Positions 25,857 through 34,764 of a stretch of DNA of 64,000 nt are shown here, one piece after another. The position numbers and the translations under genes are program-made. Below the pieces are notes generated by a model. That model ran no database searches. It saw only the letters and a list, made by a program, of their open reading frames with translations, and was not told where the DNA came from. The DNA lies in NCBI RefSeq assembly GCF_000702505.1, contig NZ_JNIM01000001.1, forward strand, positions 4,622,327 to 4,686,326, read 5' to 3'. Each line of letters begins with the position of its first letter. The stretch's first letter is position 1. The DNA is from Thermogemmatispora carboxidivorans (GTDB taxonomy: Bacteria > Chloroflexota > Ktedonobacteria > Ktedonobacterales > Ktedonobacteraceae).

Positions 25857-25909
25857 CCTTCTCAGACGGGACCCAGGCACCGCGCTGCTACCTGGTGAAC
25901 TTGAGAAGG
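25857..25909 (+). promoter_or_regulatory. Candidate S6:S18-binding hairpin in the rpsF leader
   Basis: Outer stem CCTTCTCA (25857-25864) pairs with TGAGAAGG (25902-25909). Inner stem CCAGG (25873-25877) pairs with CCTGG (25891-25895) and encloses CACCGCGCTGCTA. The rest of each side forms an asymmetric internal loop. An ACCG next to a CTACCTGG strand recalls the rRNA-mimicking motif by which the S6:S18 pair represses rpsF mRNA in many bacteria. The match is by eye only. Confidence 0.45.
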
Positions 25910-26074
25910 GACGAGAGCAAGAGTGGTTGGTTGGCAAGAGCAAGAGAGGGCAAAAGATAGCGGCAGAGCGGATGGCGAAAATAGAGATCGCCATACTCCA
26001 CCTGCTCCGGCAGCAAAAGAAGCACTGATACCCGCGACTGACCGCGAGCAAACCCATAGGAAGGAGGTGGCTTC

Positions 26075-26695
26075 GTGAGGAGAGACTACGAGCTTGGCTT
26101 TATTCTCCATCCCGAAGTCAGTGAAGAGCGAACACGTACTATTCTGGAACGGATCGAGCAGATCGTCACCGCGCATGACGGCCAGGTTGTCAGGGTGAAC
26201 TACTGGGGGCGGCGACGGCTGGCCTACCCCATCGAGCATCACCGCGATGGCATCTATATCTTTGTCGATATGAGTGTCTCCGCTGAGACCCTCCCGGAAC
26301 TGGATCGCACCCTCAAAGTATCTGAGGAGGTGCTGCGGCATCTGATCAAACGACGCGATCCGCGGGTGGTACAGAAGGAGCGCGAGGCCTACGCCGCCGC
26401 CAGCGCCGCCGGAGCTGCCCAGGCCCCAGCCCCTGCCAGCGTCGCGAGCGAGGAGCTTGCCGGCGCCAGCGTGGAGACTGAGGCCACAGCAGGCAGCACC
26501 CCCGAAACGGGAGCTGAGGCTCCTGCCGACGCCTCTGAAGCAGCTACCCTGTCAGAAGAATCTTCGGAATCACAGTCATCAGAGTCAGCAGTAGGAGAGC
26601 AAGAGGCGCCCGCCGTCTCGCATGAGGAGATGGAGAGTGCCCCTCCCGCCCTCGATGAGCAGCCAGCCCCAGCCCCAGAGGCTGAGCAAGCCTAG
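26075..26695 (+). CDS. rpsF: 30S ribosomal protein S6 with long acidic C-terminal tail
   Basis: 206 residues; usual S6 is about 95-130. The core is residues 1-98 (DYELGFILHPEVSEERTRTI, VNYWGRRRLAYPIEHHRDGI, YIFVDMS, LIKRRDPRVV). Residues about 105-206 are low-complexity Ala/Glu/Ser/Pro, strongly acidic, and probably disordered. The GTG start is preceded by a near-ideal AAGGAGGTGG. First gene of rpsF-ssb-rpsR. S6 pairs with S18 on the 30S platform. Confidence 0.95.
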   Translation: MRRDYELGFILHPEVSEERTRTILERIEQIVTAHDGQVVRVNYWGRRRLAYPIEHHRDGIYIFVDMSVSAETLPELDRTLKVSEEVLRHLIKRRDPRVVQKEREAYAAASAAGAAQAPAPASVASEELAGASVETEATAGSTPETGAEAPADASEAATLSEESSESQSSESAVGEQEAPAVSHEEMESAPPALDEQPAPAPEAEQA

Positions 26696-26884
26696 GCGCT
26701 CTAGCGATCGGTTCGGGAATGAGCACACGACAAACGAGACAATGGCTCGCTCAGCCAGAACGCCGGTGAGCAGCCAGCTAGCCAGTCAGTGAGTTAGTCA
26801 GTCAGGAGAGGGTCAGCCCTGCTCCCATCTGGCTTCAGCGAAGAATGGTGCGGCGTCTCCCAGTGCGACGAAAGGATCTAAGCG

Positions 26885-27292
26885 ATGCTGAACAAAATCA
26901 TGCTGATCGGCAACCTGGGCCGTAACCCGGAAATGTCCTACACCGATAATGGGACAGCTGTCACTCGCTTTTCGCTGGCAGTCAGCCGTACCTACAAGAC
27001 CCCCAGCGGCGAGAAGCGCGAGGAAACTGAATGGTTCAATGTGGTCGCCTGGCGCTCGCTGGCCGAGCGCTGCTATCAGTACCTGCGCAAGGGCAGCAAG
27101 GTCTATGTGGAAGGGCGGGTCACACAGCGCAAGTATACCGATAAGAATGGCGTCGAACGCACCGCTTTCGATGTGATCGCCAGCGATCTGCGCTTCCTCT
27201 CGCCTAAGCCACAAGAGGCCGATGTCTCGGATGAGTTCCCAACCGATAGCGGCGATTTCCTTGAAGATTTGGACGATTCTCAGCCCTTCTAA
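26885..27292 (+). CDS. ssb: Single-stranded DNA-binding protein
   Basis: 135 residues. An OB-fold starts MLNKIMLIGNLGRNPEMSYT and continues with FSLAVSR, EETEWFNVVAWRSLAERC and GSKVYVEGRV. The acidic tail ends DLDDSQPF, the conserved tip that recruits repair and replication partners. It lies between rpsF and rpsR, the common bacterial arrangement. The 189-base spacer before it includes short CAGT repeats (26783-26805). Confidence 0.96.
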   Translation: MLNKIMLIGNLGRNPEMSYTDNGTAVTRFSLAVSRTYKTPSGEKREETEWFNVVAWRSLAERCYQYLRKGSKVYVEGRVTQRKYTDKNGVERTAFDVIASDLRFLSPKPQEADVSDEFPTDSGDFLEDLDDSQPF

Positions 27293-27374
27293 TCCCTCCA
27301 GGGCAGAAGCGCTGGCGAATCGCCCCTTAACGAGACATACCCCGTCGTGTGTTCGAAGGAGGAGAGGATAATCC

Positions 27375-27770
27375 GTGCAAAAGCGTAACGAAGCGGCAAA
27401 CCAGTCAACAGCACCAGCCGCCCAGCAGAACACTCAGGCCCAGGGCCAGGCAGCGCAGGCCAGCGCTCAAGCCCCAGGCCAGGGCCAGGCGCCTGCTCAG
27501 CCCCAGACTAGCGCTCGTCCAGCTCGCCGCGAGGGCCTCCGCGGCCCCCGACGCAAGGTCTGCCAGTTCTGCCACGACCGCGTGCGCGAGATCGACTATA
27601 AGGATGCCGCTCGCTTCCTGAAACGCTACATCTCCGACCGCGGCAAGATCGAGCCCCGCCGCAAGACGGGCACCTGCGCCAAGCACCAGCGCGCTCTGAG
27701 CCGCGCTCTCAAGCAGGCCCGTTTTATGGCTCTGCTGCCTTATACCGCAGAGCATATGCGCAGCATGTAG
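27375..27770 (+). CDS. rpsR: 30S ribosomal protein S18 with N-terminal extension
   Basis: 131 residues against the usual 70-90. Residues 1-55 are Gln/Ala/Pro-rich and then basic. The core (56-131) contains RRKVCQFCHDRVREIDYKDA, FLKRYISDRGKIEPRRKTGT and CAKHQRALSRALKQARFMAL. CQFC plus CAKH gives a C+ type zinc-site pattern. GTG start with AAGGAGGA about 14 bases upstream. rplI, which often follows, is not present here. Confidence 0.94.
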   Translation: MQKRNEAANQSTAPAAQQNTQAQGQAAQASAQAPGQGQAPAQPQTSARPARREGLRGPRRKVCQFCHDRVREIDYKDAARFLKRYISDRGKIEPRRKTGTCAKHQRALSRALKQARFMALLPYTAEHMRSM

Positions 27771-28210
27771 CGAGCAAGACCTTCAGCTTAGCCCAAGAGA
27801 CACGCTTCGCTGCCAGCGATGGCTACGCAATGGTTGCTCCGCTTGCCCGGGTGGCAGCCAGCAAGACAGACAGACAGACAGACAGATAAGGCCGTCAACA
27901 GGGAGGGGCGAGAGAGATGGAGGCTCACCCGGCTCTCCATCTCTCCGCTCCTGCCGCCCTGGACAAAGCAGAGCCAAAGCGGCAGAGCAGCAAGAAGGAA
28001 GGAGAGGCAAACGGCGACTGGCTCGGTCGGGCTGCGCGCCTCTGCCACCGATCCGCACGAGGATACAGCAAGGAGGATGCAGCCATGAAGATAGGGGGAC
28101 AAGGATCCTGAACGCTGAGTCGATGCTTGCCCTCTTGTCTCATAGAGCGTTCCTGTGTATCATGGAGCCATGAGCAGCCATTGCTGAAGGCAGGAAAGGG
28201 TTCTTCCAGT
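27771..28210 (+). other. Intergenic region with GACA tandem repeat
   Basis: Five perfect GACA units lie at 27865-27884, followed by GATA. The rest is GC-rich and purine-rich with no recognisable gene or terminator. The foldase ORF stays open upstream to 28127 but the ATG at 28211 is preferred. Confidence 0.55.
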
Positions 28211-29668
28211 ATGACAAGTCAAACAGCGCGTGAACCCCAAAACCAGCGGTCAACGCGAGCAAGCCGCCCGGAGAAGGCCAAGTCCAGGCGCTATGTCCGC
28301 CAGACTGCCCTTGTGGCGGCCCGACGAGATGGCAAACCCCTGATCTTCGGCTGGGGCAGCCACCTCTCTCAGAGCGAGAAAAATCGTATCCGCGTTCGGG
28401 CTACCTGGGCTTTCACGATCCTTATCTTGCTCACCATCGTCGGCGTTCTCATCGGTTTCTGGATCAACATCAACGTGATCGTGCCAGGCTTGCCGATTAC
28501 CTCGGTCAATGGCCATGACATCCCCCAGTCCGAGTACCACAAGCTGGTGGTCCTCCAAACACAGCTGGAGATCAATAAGCTCTACGGACCAAATGGCCTC
28601 TTTGCCCAGCGCACGAAGCTCGAAAAGGAAGTCGCCCAGCAACAGCAGGCGATGAATAACGCTTCAAAGAAGATCGACGACCTCAATAAGCAGCTCAGTA
28701 AGTTACCCGCTGGCTCCAGTCCCCAGCGCACACAGCTGACCAAGGAGCTGAACCAGGCCAAGCAGGCTTACGCGAACGCTCAGTCCCAACACGATAAGCT
28801 GCAATCCCAGTTGAACGATCTGACCCAGAATACCATTCCTTTCGAGCAGCAAGGTCCTTTCACTCAGTCCCAGATCGGTAACGATAGCGCGACCTGGCTT
28901 CAGGATGATGAGCTGATCCGCGAGTGGCTTCAGACACAGCCCGCCTCGGTCCGCGCCCGCATCGAGCCGACCGCCGCCCAGATCGAGCGCGCGCTCAACG
29001 ATCTGAAGGCCAATATGCCGAAATCAGGCCAGTACGCGCGCAGCTATCAGCAGATGCTCTCTCAGGACAGCGTCACCGATGCCGATATGCATGAGATGAT
29101 GGCTTTGAAGCTGCGTCGCGACAATATGCAGAATTATCTGGCTTCGCAGATTAAGTCGCCCACATACCAGGTGCTGGCCCGTAGCATCACGCTCAGTACT
29201 AAGGCCGATGCCCAGAAGATCCTGGATCAGCTGAAAAAGGGCGCCGATTTCGCTACCCTGGCCCGCCAGAAGTCAGTCGATACGACGACTAATACGAAGG
29301 GCGGTTACCTCGGCTGGCTGGCTCGCGGCCAGTATGCCCACCAGGAGGGTCAAGCCTACGTCGATAACTGGCTCTTCGACCCCGCCCGAACAGTCAATGA
29401 GATCAGCCCCATCATTACGGAGAACGGCACTTACCATATCGTGCAGATCCTGGGGATCGATCCTTCCCGCACCCTGGATAAGAGCACCCTTCAGACTCTG
29501 AAGGATAACGCTCTCTCTAACTGGTCTCTTGAGATCCGGGCCTTGCCAACGACCCATATCACACCCGCCGATCAGAACCGGCTCTTTGATCCAATCAATA
29601 TGCCGACTGAGCTGCCTGTAAGCGGTCCTTCCCAAAACAGCGGCGGCTTGACGGCACCGAGCCAGTAG
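28211..29668 (+). CDS. Membrane-anchored parvulin-type peptidyl-prolyl isomerase (SurA/PrsA-like)
   Basis: About 485 residues. A basic cytoplasmic N-terminus (1-62) is followed by one membrane helix (TWAFTILILLTIVGVLIGFW, about 65-85). A SurA-N-like segment comes next (VNGHDIPQSEYHKLVVLQTQ), broken by a Lys/Gln/Asn-rich coiled coil (about 135-220). The parvulin domain follows at about 330-430: ILDQLKKGADFATLARQKSV, GGYLGWLARGQY and ENGTYHIVQILGID. It should help fold exported proteins outside the membrane. The lipobox of PrsA is absent; the anchor is a signal-anchor helix. Confidence 0.86.
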   Translation: MTSQTAREPQNQRSTRASRPEKAKSRRYVRQTALVAARRDGKPLIFGWGSHLSQSEKNRIRVRATWAFTILILLTIVGVLIGFWININVIVPGLPITSVNGHDIPQSEYHKLVVLQTQLEINKLYGPNGLFAQRTKLEKEVAQQQQAMNNASKKIDDLNKQLSKLPAGSSPQRTQLTKELNQAKQAYANAQSQHDKLQSQLNDLTQNTIPFEQQGPFTQSQIGNDSATWLQDDELIREWLQTQPASVRARIEPTAAQIERALNDLKANMPKSGQYARSYQQMLSQDSVTDADMHEMMALKLRRDNMQNYLASQIKSPTYQVLARSITLSTKADAQKILDQLKKGADFATLARQKSVDTTTNTKGGYLGWLARGQYAHQEGQAYVDNWLFDPARTVNEISPIITENGTYHIVQILGIDPSRTLDKSTLQTLKDNALSNWSLEIRALPTTHITPADQNRLFDPINMPTELPVSGPSQNSGGLTAPSQ

Positions 29669-29840
29669 TCCCCTCAAAGGCTGGATCATGCTCAGGGAGC
29701 TGGCCGGCTCCGGCCTATCCAGATCAACAGAGCTAAGGCCGGCAGCTCCCTTCCATTCCTTCTCTCCATGCCGGAGAGGAGCGTGGCAGCGCGAGGACTA
29801 TTCTGGCCCGGTCTTTTCTCTCTCAGGTAGGCAGGAAAGT

Positions 29841-31064
29841 ATGTCAACTTCTCTCTGCAGCGCTCCAGATACGGTGCTCTTCGATGAACCGCTCTCTTCT
29901 TTGCTAGAGAGTGTTTCCCTTTACTTACATGTCCCTTTCTGCCATACGCGCTGCTACTATTGCGATTTCAATACCTATGCGGGTCTCCTGTCGCTTCGCG
30001 AGCCATATGTGCGCGCCTTGCTGACCGAGATTGAGCTGGCGGGGGAGATGGCTCGCCCAGTCGCAGGTGGTCCACGCCGCGCCCGAACTATCTACTTCGG
30101 CGGTGGCACCCCTAGTCTCTTGAGCGCTGAGCAGATTCGCCGGCTGCTCGCTGCCTGCCGGACAGCTTTCGCCGTTGATCCAGAGGCAGAAATCTCGCTG
30201 GAGGCCAATCCAGGCACACTTTCCGGCGGTCATTTGCAGGCTCTGCGCGCCGCAGGGGTGAATCGTCTGAGCCTGGGGGCGCAGAGCTTTGAGCCTCACC
30301 TGCTGAAGCTGCTTGGACGCACCCACTCTCCCGAGGATGTGATGCAGGCCGTACGGGCAGCACGCTCCGCCGGCTTCGCTTCGCTGAATCTCGATTTGAT
30401 GTTCGGTCTGCCTGAGCAGACGATGGCTCACTGGCGCGAGACCCTGCTGCGGGCGCTGGAACTGGAACCCGATCATCTCTCGCTCTATTCGTTGATTGTG
30501 GAGGAGGGAACGCCTTTCTTTACCTGGGTGGAGGAGGGGCGGCTGGTTCCTGCCGATGAGGATCTCTGCGCCGAGATGTACGAGTATGCTGACGCGCTGC
30601 TTCAGGAAGCGGGCTACCTCAACTACGAGATTTCGAACTGGGCTCGTCCCGGTCACGAGTGCCGACACAATCTGACGTATTGGCTCAATCTCCCTTACCT
30701 GGGCCTGGGCGCCGGCGCCCATTCTTGCTTTGGCGGACGCCGTTTTTCGAATGTGCGCGAGCCACGCCAGTATATGCGCCTCCTCGCCTCCCGTCAGCGC
30801 CCCGAGGCGGAGGGCGAAACGCTCTCCTTTCAGGAGCAGATGGCCGAAACAGCTATTTTGGCCCTGCGCACCGCTCGTGGTCTCCATCTGCCTTCTTTTC
30901 GCGAGCGCTTCGGCCTGGACTTCTGGCAGTTTGCCGGGCCGCGCCTGCGCTATGTCTCTGAGGCCGGGCTGTTGGAGTGCGATGAAACCTGGCTACGCCT
31001 GAGCAACCGCGGGCGCTTGCTGGGCAACGAGGTCTTTCTGTGCCTGCTTCCCGACAAAGATTAG
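29841..31064 (+). CDS. hemW: Radical SAM heme chaperone HemW
   Basis: About 407 residues. SLYLHVPFCHTRCYYCDFNT holds the Cx3Cx2C radical SAM cluster site. ARTIYFGGGTPSLLSAEQIR, LGAQSFEPHLLKLLGR, LMFGLPEQTMAHW and HNLTYWLNLPYLGLGAGAHS are HemN/HemW landmarks. The CYYCDF form fits HemW, which inserts heme into respiratory proteins, more than oxygen-independent coproporphyrinogen oxidase. The ATG at 29841 has AGGAAAG just upstream. It sits 24 bases before recJ, so the two are probably co-transcribed. Confidence 0.92.
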   Translation: MSTSLCSAPDTVLFDEPLSSLLESVSLYLHVPFCHTRCYYCDFNTYAGLLSLREPYVRALLTEIELAGEMARPVAGGPRRARTIYFGGGTPSLLSAEQIRRLLAACRTAFAVDPEAEISLEANPGTLSGGHLQALRAAGVNRLSLGAQSFEPHLLKLLGRTHSPEDVMQAVRAARSAGFASLNLDLMFGLPEQTMAHWRETLLRALELEPDHLSLYSLIVEEGTPFFTWVEEGRLVPADEDLCAEMYEYADALLQEAGYLNYEISNWARPGHECRHNLTYWLNLPYLGLGAGAHSCFGGRRFSNVREPRQYMRLLASRQRPEAEGETLSFQEQMAETAILALRTARGLHLPSFRERFGLDFWQFAGPRLRYVSEAGLLECDETWLRLSNRGRLLGNEVFLCLLPDKD

Positions 31065-31088
31065 GAGAGAGCGGAGAAGGATATACCT

Positions 31089-32906
31089 GTGGAGTCGGAG
31101 AGAGTATCGCGCCTGAGCTGGCGTGTCTGTGAGCTGTTAAGTACCAGTCAGTTCCGTCGCTTCCGGGCGGCGGGCATCGAGCCCCTGCATGCCCAATTGC
31201 TGTACAACCGGGGTCTGCGCACGCCAGAAGAGATGAAGGCTTTTCTGGAGGCACGTTACGAGCAGACGCCTGACCCTCTGACGCTGATCGACCTTCCGCG
31301 CGCTCTGGAGCGCATTCGCCGCGCGCTGCTGGCTGGCGAGCACATCACGGTCTATGGCGATTTCGACGCCGATGGGGTGACTGCCACCGCGCTCTTGATG
31401 CGGGCCTTGCGTCGGCTGAAGCCTGCTGAAGCCCCCCTCGACTACTATATTCCATCGCGGATCGATGAGGGCTGCGGCCTCAATGTTGGCGCTCTCGACT
31501 GGCTCAAGCGCCAGGGGACCTCGTTGATCATTACGACCGATTGCGCCAGCTCCGACCTGGCTCAGGTGCGCTATGCCCACGAGGTCCTCGGCATCGATGT
31601 GATTATTACCGATCATCATCGCCCCCCGGATGAGCTGCCAGCAGCCTATGCCCTGGTGAACCCCTGGCGTCCTGACTCGACGTATCCCGAACGTGTACTT
31701 TGTGGGGTTGGAGTGGCCTTTAAGTTGGTGCAGGCACTCTACCGCTCCTTTGGCCTGCCACGCGAAGAGGAGATGGCTCTGCTCGATCTGGTGGCCATAG
31801 GTACGATCGCCGACGTGGCCGAGCTGCTCGGCGAGAATCATACGCTGGTACGACTGGGTCTGGAGCGTCTCAATCAGACGAGGAGTCCGGGCTTGCTGGC
31901 GCTGATGAAAAGCGCCGGGCTGCAACCTGGCCAGGTCCGCGAGCGCGATGTTGCCTTTGTCCTGGGGCCACGCCTCAACGCCGCTGGGCGTATGGAAGAT
32001 GCCCGCCTGGCCTGCGAACTGCTGATGACGGACGATCCGGCTGAGGCTCAGACCTATGCCGCCCACCTGGAGCACCTTAATCACCTGCGCCAGGCTCAGA
32101 CCGAGGAGTTGATGAATCTGGCGCGCGAGGAGGCAGCGCGCCGCCCGGATGACGCTGTGGTGCTGGTCAGCGGCGACAACTGGCCCGAAGGAATCATTGG
32201 TCTGGTCGCCAGCAAGCTGGCCGAGGAGATTCGCCGCCCTGTGCTGGTCCTAAGTCGCGGCAAGGACTTCAGCCGCGGCTCGGCCAGAAGTCGCGAGGGT
32301 TTCAATATGATTGCAGCCTTGCGCGGCTGCGCCCATCTCTTTGAGCGCTACGGCGGTCATGCTCAGGCCGCTGGCTTTACTATCGCCAACCACTCTGTGG
32401 AAGCCCTCCACCAGCATCTGTTGAACTGGCACGACAGCCAGAGCAACGGCAGCGGCCCGGAGTCGGCCTTGATGCCGAGCGAGACCAGCGCCTCGCTCGC
32501 TGCGCAGGAGAGCACGTCCCAGCCCCCTGCCAATACTCTCATGGTCGATCTGGTGCTGCGCCGTCCCGAATATTTCCAGTACCAAACCTATAGCCGCATC
32601 CGCCAGCTCGCTCCCTTTGGAGCCGCCAATCCTGAGCCGGTCTTCAAAGCCGAGAAGATGCGCCTGCTGAACTACTGGAGCAGCGGACCGGCAGGACGCA
32701 ACTTGCGCTTGCGCCTCGGCATCGGCAAGGTGCAGGTTATGGGGACCTTCGTGCGCGGAGCCGCCTACATGAGCACCCTCAGCGGCGCCTCCCACGTCGA
32801 CGTGATTTTCCGTATTGAGCCGGCCTGGAGCCCCCAGGAGGGCGAGAGCACGCGCGAGATCACGCTCAAGATTCTGGCAATCGCACCCTCGCCCTCATCA
32901 GCCTGA
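31089..32906 (+). CDS. recJ: Single-stranded-DNA-specific exonuclease RecJ
   Basis: A 605-residue DHH-family 5'-3' exonuclease for recombination and mismatch repair. The catalytic motifs are VYGDFDADGVTATALLMRAL, LIITTDCASS and VIITDHHRPPDELPAAYALV. IGTIADVAEL and LGPRLNAAGRMEDA follow. The DHHA1 part contains YGGHAQAAGFTI, and an OB-like C-terminal part follows. A Ser/Gln-rich insertion (about 452-475) precedes the last domain. GTG start with AGAAGGA about seven bases upstream. Confidence 0.95.
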   Translation: MESERVSRLSWRVCELLSTSQFRRFRAAGIEPLHAQLLYNRGLRTPEEMKAFLEARYEQTPDPLTLIDLPRALERIRRALLAGEHITVYGDFDADGVTATALLMRALRRLKPAEAPLDYYIPSRIDEGCGLNVGALDWLKRQGTSLIITTDCASSDLAQVRYAHEVLGIDVIITDHHRPPDELPAAYALVNPWRPDSTYPERVLCGVGVAFKLVQALYRSFGLPREEEMALLDLVAIGTIADVAELLGENHTLVRLGLERLNQTRSPGLLALMKSAGLQPGQVRERDVAFVLGPRLNAAGRMEDARLACELLMTDDPAEAQTYAAHLEHLNHLRQAQTEELMNLAREEAARRPDDAVVLVSGDNWPEGIIGLVASKLAEEIRRPVLVLSRGKDFSRGSARSREGFNMIAALRGCAHLFERYGGHAQAAGFTIANHSVEALHQHLLNWHDSQSNGSGPESALMPSETSASLAAQESTSQPPANTLMVDLVLRRPEYFQYQTYSRIRQLAPFGAANPEPVFKAEKMRLLNYWSSGPAGRNLRLRLGIGKVQVMGTFVRGAAYMSTLSGASHVDVIFRIEPAWSPQEGESTREITLKILAIAPSPSSA

Positions 32907-32954
32907 GCCGCGAGGAGCGAGCGAAAGCACTCGCTCGCTCGTTGGTCAGCCTGC

Positions 32955-32979
32955 AAAAAAAGCCGGCCTCCGCTCCGGC
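32955..32979 (-). terminator. Rho-independent terminator of gdhA
   Basis: On the minus strand a GC-rich stem, GCCGG...CCGGC (32962-32979 with the GGAGCGGAGG centre), is followed by seven T (32955-32961). It lies just after the gdhA stop. An 8-bp hairpin at 32924-32942 past the recJ stop lacks a T run. Confidence 0.8.
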
Positions 32980-32983
32980 CCGA

Positions 32984-34237
32984 TCAGGGATAGATGCCAC
33001 GGACCTCGGTGGCCTCGGCAACACGCGCTACCGCCAACAGGTACGCCCCCATACGCAGGCTGGTGCGCTGACGTTCGGCCCGCTCTTTGACTGCCTGGAA
33101 CGATCGCACCATGATGCGCTCCAGGCGCTGATTGATTTCGTCCTCCGACCAGAAGAAGCGCTGCAAGTCCTGGACCCATTCGAAATAGCTGACCGTCACT
33201 CCACCAGCATTGGCCAGGATGTCGGGCACTATCGTGATACCTCGATCCTGAAAGATGCGGTCGGCCTCGGGCGTCGTCGGGCCATTGGCGGCTTCAATGA
33301 TCAGGCGCGCTTTGACCCGCGGCGCGTTCTGGGCCGTCAGTTGATTTTCCAGGGCAGCCGGGATCAGCACATCGCAGGGCAGTTCCAGCAGTTCTTGATT
33401 GGTCACCTGCTCACTGTCGGGGAGACCGCGCAGGCCACCATGTTCCTGCGAGTAGCGTAGCGCGCGCATGACATCGATGCCGTTGGGATTATAGACGCCG
33501 CCGCTGATGTCGCTCAGACCGACAATTTTGCAGCCGAGAGACTGCAGCAGGCGGGCCGAATTGCCTCCCACGTTGCCAAAGCCCTGGATGACCACCCTGG
33601 CCCCTTCTACCTGCATACCCAGACTCAGCAGGGCCTCGCACGTCACAACCTGCACGCCGCGCGCCGTCGCTTCCAGGCGCCCCTCGCTGCCACCGATCGA
33701 GAGCGGCTTTCCCGTAACAACCTCGGGAACCGAATAGCCGCGATGCATGGAATAGGTATCCATGATCCAGGCCATAATCTGGGGATTCGTGTTCATGTCG
33801 GGGGCCGGAATATCGCTGTTGGGGCCAATCAGAATGGAGATTTCGGTTGCATAGCGCCTGGTGAGCCGCTCGAGCTCGTTGCGCGAGAGCTTATGAGGAT
33901 CACAGACGACTCCCCCCTTGGCTCCCCCAAAGGGGATGCCCACCACCGCACATTTCCAGGTCATCCACATGGCTAAAGCTCTCACTTCATCCAGGGAGAC
34001 CTCGGGGCTGAAGCGAATGCCGCCTTTCGCCGGACCACGATTGATATTGTGCTGCACACGGTAGCCGGTGAACATCTGCACGTCACCGTTATCCATGCGC
34101 ACAGGAAAATTGACGATGAGTTCTCGTTTGGGCTTGCGCAGAATGGCCCGCATGGCCTGCGAGAGGCCAAGCAGCTCGGCTGCTTCGTCAAACTGAGCAA
34201 CCGCTACTTCATAAGGGTTGAGGATGTCAACAGCCAT
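32984..34237 (-). CDS. gdhA: Glutamate dehydrogenase (Glu/Leu/Phe/Val dehydrogenase family)
   Basis: 417 residues. Substrate-binding RGPAKGGIRFSPEVSLDEVR and catalytic lysine region VGIPFGGAKGGV are intact, as are DIPAPDMNTNPQIMAW and the dinucleotide motif VVIQGFGNVGGNSA. EAANGPTTPEAD and PDILANAGGVTVSYFEWVQD complete the family pattern. It interconverts glutamate and 2-oxoglutarate plus ammonia. Cofactor preference cannot be fixed from the motif alone. The ATG at 34237 has GAGGAGGT 11 bases upstream. It has a 430-nt structured leader and its own terminator. Confidence 0.94.
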   Translation of the reverse strand: MAVDILNPYEVAVAQFDEAAELLGLSQAMRAILRKPKRELIVNFPVRMDNGDVQMFTGYRVQHNINRGPAKGGIRFSPEVSLDEVRALAMWMTWKCAVVGIPFGGAKGGVVCDPHKLSRNELERLTRRYATEISILIGPNSDIPAPDMNTNPQIMAWIMDTYSMHRGYSVPEVVTGKPLSIGGSEGRLEATARGVQVVTCEALLSLGMQVEGARVVIQGFGNVGGNSARLLQSLGCKIVGLSDISGGVYNPNGIDVMRALRYSQEHGGLRGLPDSEQVTNQELLELPCDVLIPAALENQLTAQNAPRVKARLIIEAANGPTTPEADRIFQDRGITIVPDILANAGGVTVSYFEWVQDLQRFFWSEDEINQRLERIMVRSFQAVKERAERQRTSLRMGAYLLAVARVAEATEVRGIYP

Positions 34238-34360
34238 TGAGTTTAGAACCTCCTCTGAAATGCGCCTGACCCGGAGAGAGACCACAGATCAGCAGCTAGC
34301 CCGCCTATGCTGTCTATCTTCCTTCCCTCCATCTCAGCAATCTACTTCATCCAGGCCAGG

Positions 34361-34602
34361 CCCGTATGCCTCGCTGCATACGAACAAATGGGACATGCAC
34401 AGGATGGAAGCGCCATCGCTTCCTACCCCCCAGCAGTGGGAGAACAAGAGGTTCTCCAAAGGGAGTCAGGACAAGATCGACGCGGGCCGACTCGGAACTC
34501 AGACCGACCTCCATCGATAAATCCTTGCAGCTCGCCGGGGCCTCGACAGCCCTCGACTGTCCCTCGACTGCCACACAAGAATGCCCGCCGAGGGCGGCGG
34601 GC
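34361..34602 (-). promoter_or_regulatory. Structured 5' leader of gdhA with four perfect hairpins
   Basis: Within the roughly 430-nt leader (34238-34667) four perfect stem-loops occur: 34583-34602 (8 bp, GCCCGCCG), 34439-34457 (7 bp, GGAGAAC), 34406-34423 (7 bp, GGAAGCG) and 34361-34380 (7 bp, CGTATGC). A three-fold GTCGAGG motif lies between the first and second (34547-34572). None has a T run, so termination is not obvious. I do not recognise a known riboswitch class. A cis-regulatory RNA is inferred. Confidence 0.5.
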
Positions 34603-34673
34603 AGCACGATTGGCGGGCGATGCGCCCTACTTGCATTCAAGCGTATAAGCACGATGATGAACGTTGTGGCTTT

Positions 34674-34703
34674 ATTATACCATCGCAGCGTGGCAGCCTT
34701 CAA
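34674..34703 (-). promoter_or_regulatory. Promoter of gdhA
   Basis: On the minus strand TTGAAG (34698-34703), an 18-base spacer and consensus TATAAT (34674-34679), pointing at gdhA. The predicted start near 34667 implies a 430-nt leader. The remainder of the 34238-34764 gap holds no gene. Confidence 0.65.
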
Positions 34704-34764
34704 GACGCTGATAGCCACGACGGCCTTGGCTCAGGCGCCGGAACGACCGCCTGAAGCTCCTTAC

